Shown one piece after another: positions 61,342 through 64,000 of a DNA stretch of 64,000 nt (position 1 is its first letter; each line of letters begins with the position of its first letter). A program made the translations under genes and the position numbers. The stretch comes from Oxyruncus cristatus (lineage: Eukaryota > Chordata > Aves > Passeriformes > Cotingidae), in NCBI GenBank assembly GCA_013399855.1, contig VXAY01002317.1, positions 2,976,088-3,040,087 of the forward strand. Direction: 5' to 3'. Below the pieces are notes generated by a model. That model saw nothing but the letters and a program-made list of their open reading frames with translations. It was not told the origin of the DNA and did not search any database.

Positions 61342-64000
61342 GATGTCATTTCCTACTGCCTTTCAGGATTATCACTCCCTAGGCTTTTCTTCTTTCTACA
61401 CACAGGTCTGCAAAAGAACATCTGCCTTCTTTCTCAAATACACTAGCTTCTTCTCCTCCTTTCAATGTTATATTGGTTGTGGGTTTCATTGTTGCTTTCT
61501 TTCCTAAACTCACAGTTTCAGACTTTGTAGTAGAGTTATATCCATGTCCTGCCTGGGATTCACCACGTGGTATCATTCACCTCTCACTCCTCCTCCATTA
61601 GGAGGGCAGCTGACACAAGATACCTCGGTTCAACATGAAGTATTTACGTATTTTGAATTCTAAAGAAAATTTTAAGCATCTCAACTATGACGATAAAAAT
61701 CCTTGATGTTGTAGGCCTATTAGCCTTTTCTTTGACACTCAGTATAAAAAATGAGTAAGGTGATCAACATGAAGATTACCACACACACCAAGGGATGTAC
61801 ACATATATAATTTACTCTCCCCCTTCCTCTGTGAATGCCAATTTCCAACCGAAGCCTGGCCTGCAAGCCTAAAATTTACACTCCTCCACAATATAATAGC
61901 TTGCAAACCAATATAGCTCCCTGCTTTATCAACCTCTAAGCCAGCACTCCTTCAACTACTTAGACCTGCTCATTTTTCAAAAGAACACTAGTTTATGCCT
62001 CACTCCCCATGCAATTATCATATTGCAATGCTGCAAACGGAAATAACAAACTTGTAGTTCCTTACAATATCAAGTATCTCCTGCAGCTTCCAAAGGACAA
62101 ACAAGGGCTCCCTGAAGTATGTGCAACTATTCTCTGGGCTCATTACCTACCCTTTTTTTCCCCTGGACAGCAAGTCTAGCACGCTTGGCTTTAGGACATG
62201 AATCCAATAGCTGAACCAAGTTTAACAGTTTTCCCAAGTGAAACTAAAGGCTGTAGCACACAAAGATGAATTGACACAAGAAGATGCTGTTGATACAAAG
62301 GAACTATGACTAGAAATGACACTAATTTTGGTTTTTCAACACTTGCTGGTTAGTGAAAAAATCCAAGGACTTTCACCTGATATCTTACTCAATGCCAGAA
62401 ATGTTTAGTTTGTGTCTCAAAATGCAAAAGATATCCAAAAGTTATAATACAAACCCACGTTACGTGAACTGCCATCAACAATCATTAAATACAAGTTCTA
62501 CTTTTTAAATCCCTCCAGAAGCTTGATATGAGATTATGACAGGAACCATGAAACTACACATACTATATTGTCTTCTTCCCCATTTATCTGCCAACTCAAT
62601 CCTTGTATATGACTGTATTAAGTCTCATGCTCTCCCGAGAAAATACCACTAATAAAAATTCTTCATTCTATTTATAGCACCATGAAGAGCCTTAACACTT
62701 CTTGTTTTGTATACTATATGAAGACCAAAATAGCACTGCACATCACCGAAAGAAAGGTGATATTACCCATATTTCTTAAAAAGAATTTACTGTGGCTGGG
62801 AGACAGGACGCTGTTTGGTCAGGTTTTTTTAAACAGTATTTAAAAAGATGTGAACGTGTTTCAAGCAGTTTCACACAGCTTATCTTCAGTGATGTACAGG
62901 GTGCCTTGAAGGCAGATCACAGTAATCAATACTTCATGCCAGACTGAGTGAACCCCAAAATTCCATGATTGGGTTCATGGGTGACAACAGTGCTCTAAGG
63001 ACACGATAGGAGCAGGTAGCATGGAATATGATTTGGGAAAGAGATTTGTTTAAAAGCTCTGACAGGAAACAAGTTCTCAAACACCTGACAAAATTCTACA
63101 GTAGATATTTTACAGCTGGGGAAAGTATTAAACAGCAAGACCGACTAGTTTGATATTTTTTCCTCTGAGGTGCAGATGGGGTCTTATCTCTCAGTGGACC
63201 CCTTCTTACACACTGCATATCCCCTAGGAAATCCAATGAAGAAAAAGATGGATCAAAAAGTTAAAGGATGAGAATTATCCTTGAAAATTGCCTATACTTG
63301 TGGCAACAAAACTGCCTTTAATGTTTCTGCAGAATCAAACTGTCAGGAATATCTTGACTTTCCCACTTCAAGCCTAAGGAGTGTTTCAGCCAGAAATGGA
63401 GTTATTCAACATGCATGGCAGAAGAGTTCTGCTGTCCAACAGGTGTTCCTGATGGCACATGGTGCAGGTTACTGAGAGGACAGGGGCTACTGTTATCATT
63501 TAAGCACTGAGAAAGTTTGGCCCAAAAGGCAGGAAGTGGGTCCTCCGGAACATAACAGTACAGGTTATATGATACTTCTGACAAGGATCTGGAGACACTG
63601 TGGGCAGAGCCTGGGTACCTATGGGTACTAGCAAAACCTGCCCTGCCTCTCCTGTACCTTCATCTCCTTGCTTGAGAACTCAGTGTTCTTTTCCATCACA
63701 GACTTCATTTTTCTAATCATGCAAGAAGCGAGAATATTATTATTTTTGTTTTTAAACACTTATACCCCTGCATAAGAGATGGTATCAACCTAAAGCACTA
63801 AACTAAATATTCACAGGATTACATCCTAAAAATCTAAGTGAAAAGATACACAGACTTTTCCATTTTTTCTTTTTCATACCATGATTCTCTAGTTCTATGG
63901 GTTCTCCTGAAAAAATGTCTTACAGATGGTACATATCTCTAATGTGCTCTTCTTCCCAAAACAGTAAGCATCTGGCATGCCTACTGTTTAATTACACAAC

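Larger units (their letters stand above)
55703..64000 (-). other. HSD17B12: HSD17B12 intron, continues beyond the window
   Basis: At least 8.3 kb of intron. The next upstream exon, expected to code the NNVGMSYEYPEYF region, was looked for on the minus strand and not found. Simple repeats lie at 58099-58120 and 61298-61340. A short plus-strand open frame with a good splice donor lies at 60201-60299. Confidence 0.75.

Noticed and set aside
55703..64000. Further upstream HSD17B12 exons
   Set aside because: The expected next exon (human NNVGMSYEYPEYF to MININILSVCK) was searched for by eye on the minus strand and no match with splice sites was found.

Overview
The window is vertebrate nuclear DNA, most likely from a bird. 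It has short exons in long introns and two CpG islands. It also carries fragments of CR1 LINEs, including a 590-bp copy ending in the avian-style ATTCTATGAT tail. No bacterial, viral, CRISPR or tRNA/rRNA feature was seen. Three protein-coding genes are recognisable, all on the minus strand and all incomplete in some way. Their order matches the human 11p11.2 block HSD17B12 - ALKBH3 - C11orf96.

Layout from low to high coordinates. 1-4485 is gene-free. 4486-5650 holds C11orf96: one visible coding exon, an AU-rich 3'UTR, a TATA box and a GC-rich promoter, with a 149-bp N gap over its start codon. 5900-17300 is gene-free. 17326-37008 is ALKBH3, an AlkB-family DNA/RNA demethylase. Eight complete coding exons were placed at base resolution, plus the last 10 nt of the first, whose start lies in a 143-bp N gap. 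The visible reading frame is 266 codons plus stop and every intron phase agrees. 37723-38312 is a CR1 copy between the two genes. 38488-64000 is the 3' half of HSD17B12, the very-long-chain 3-oxoacyl-CoA reductase: five exons coding for the last 145 residues, a 3'UTR of about 1.5 kb, and a last intron entered at 55703 that runs off the window. The 5' exons of HSD17B12 lie beyond position 64000.

The genes do not form a pathway. HSD17B12 makes very-long-chain fatty acids in the ER, ALKBH3 repairs alkylated bases, and C11orf96 is poorly characterised. What they share is conserved order and direction. No undescribed biological system was found. The observations most worth checking are these: a near-perfect 40-bp hairpin at 53988-54027; a cluster of three AP-1 sites at 55406-55666, with an exact 13-nt copy of a splice donor; a cluster of inverted repeats at 16884-17144; a 57-bp unexplained repeat present twice in one intron; and the immediate-early-like control region of C11orf96.
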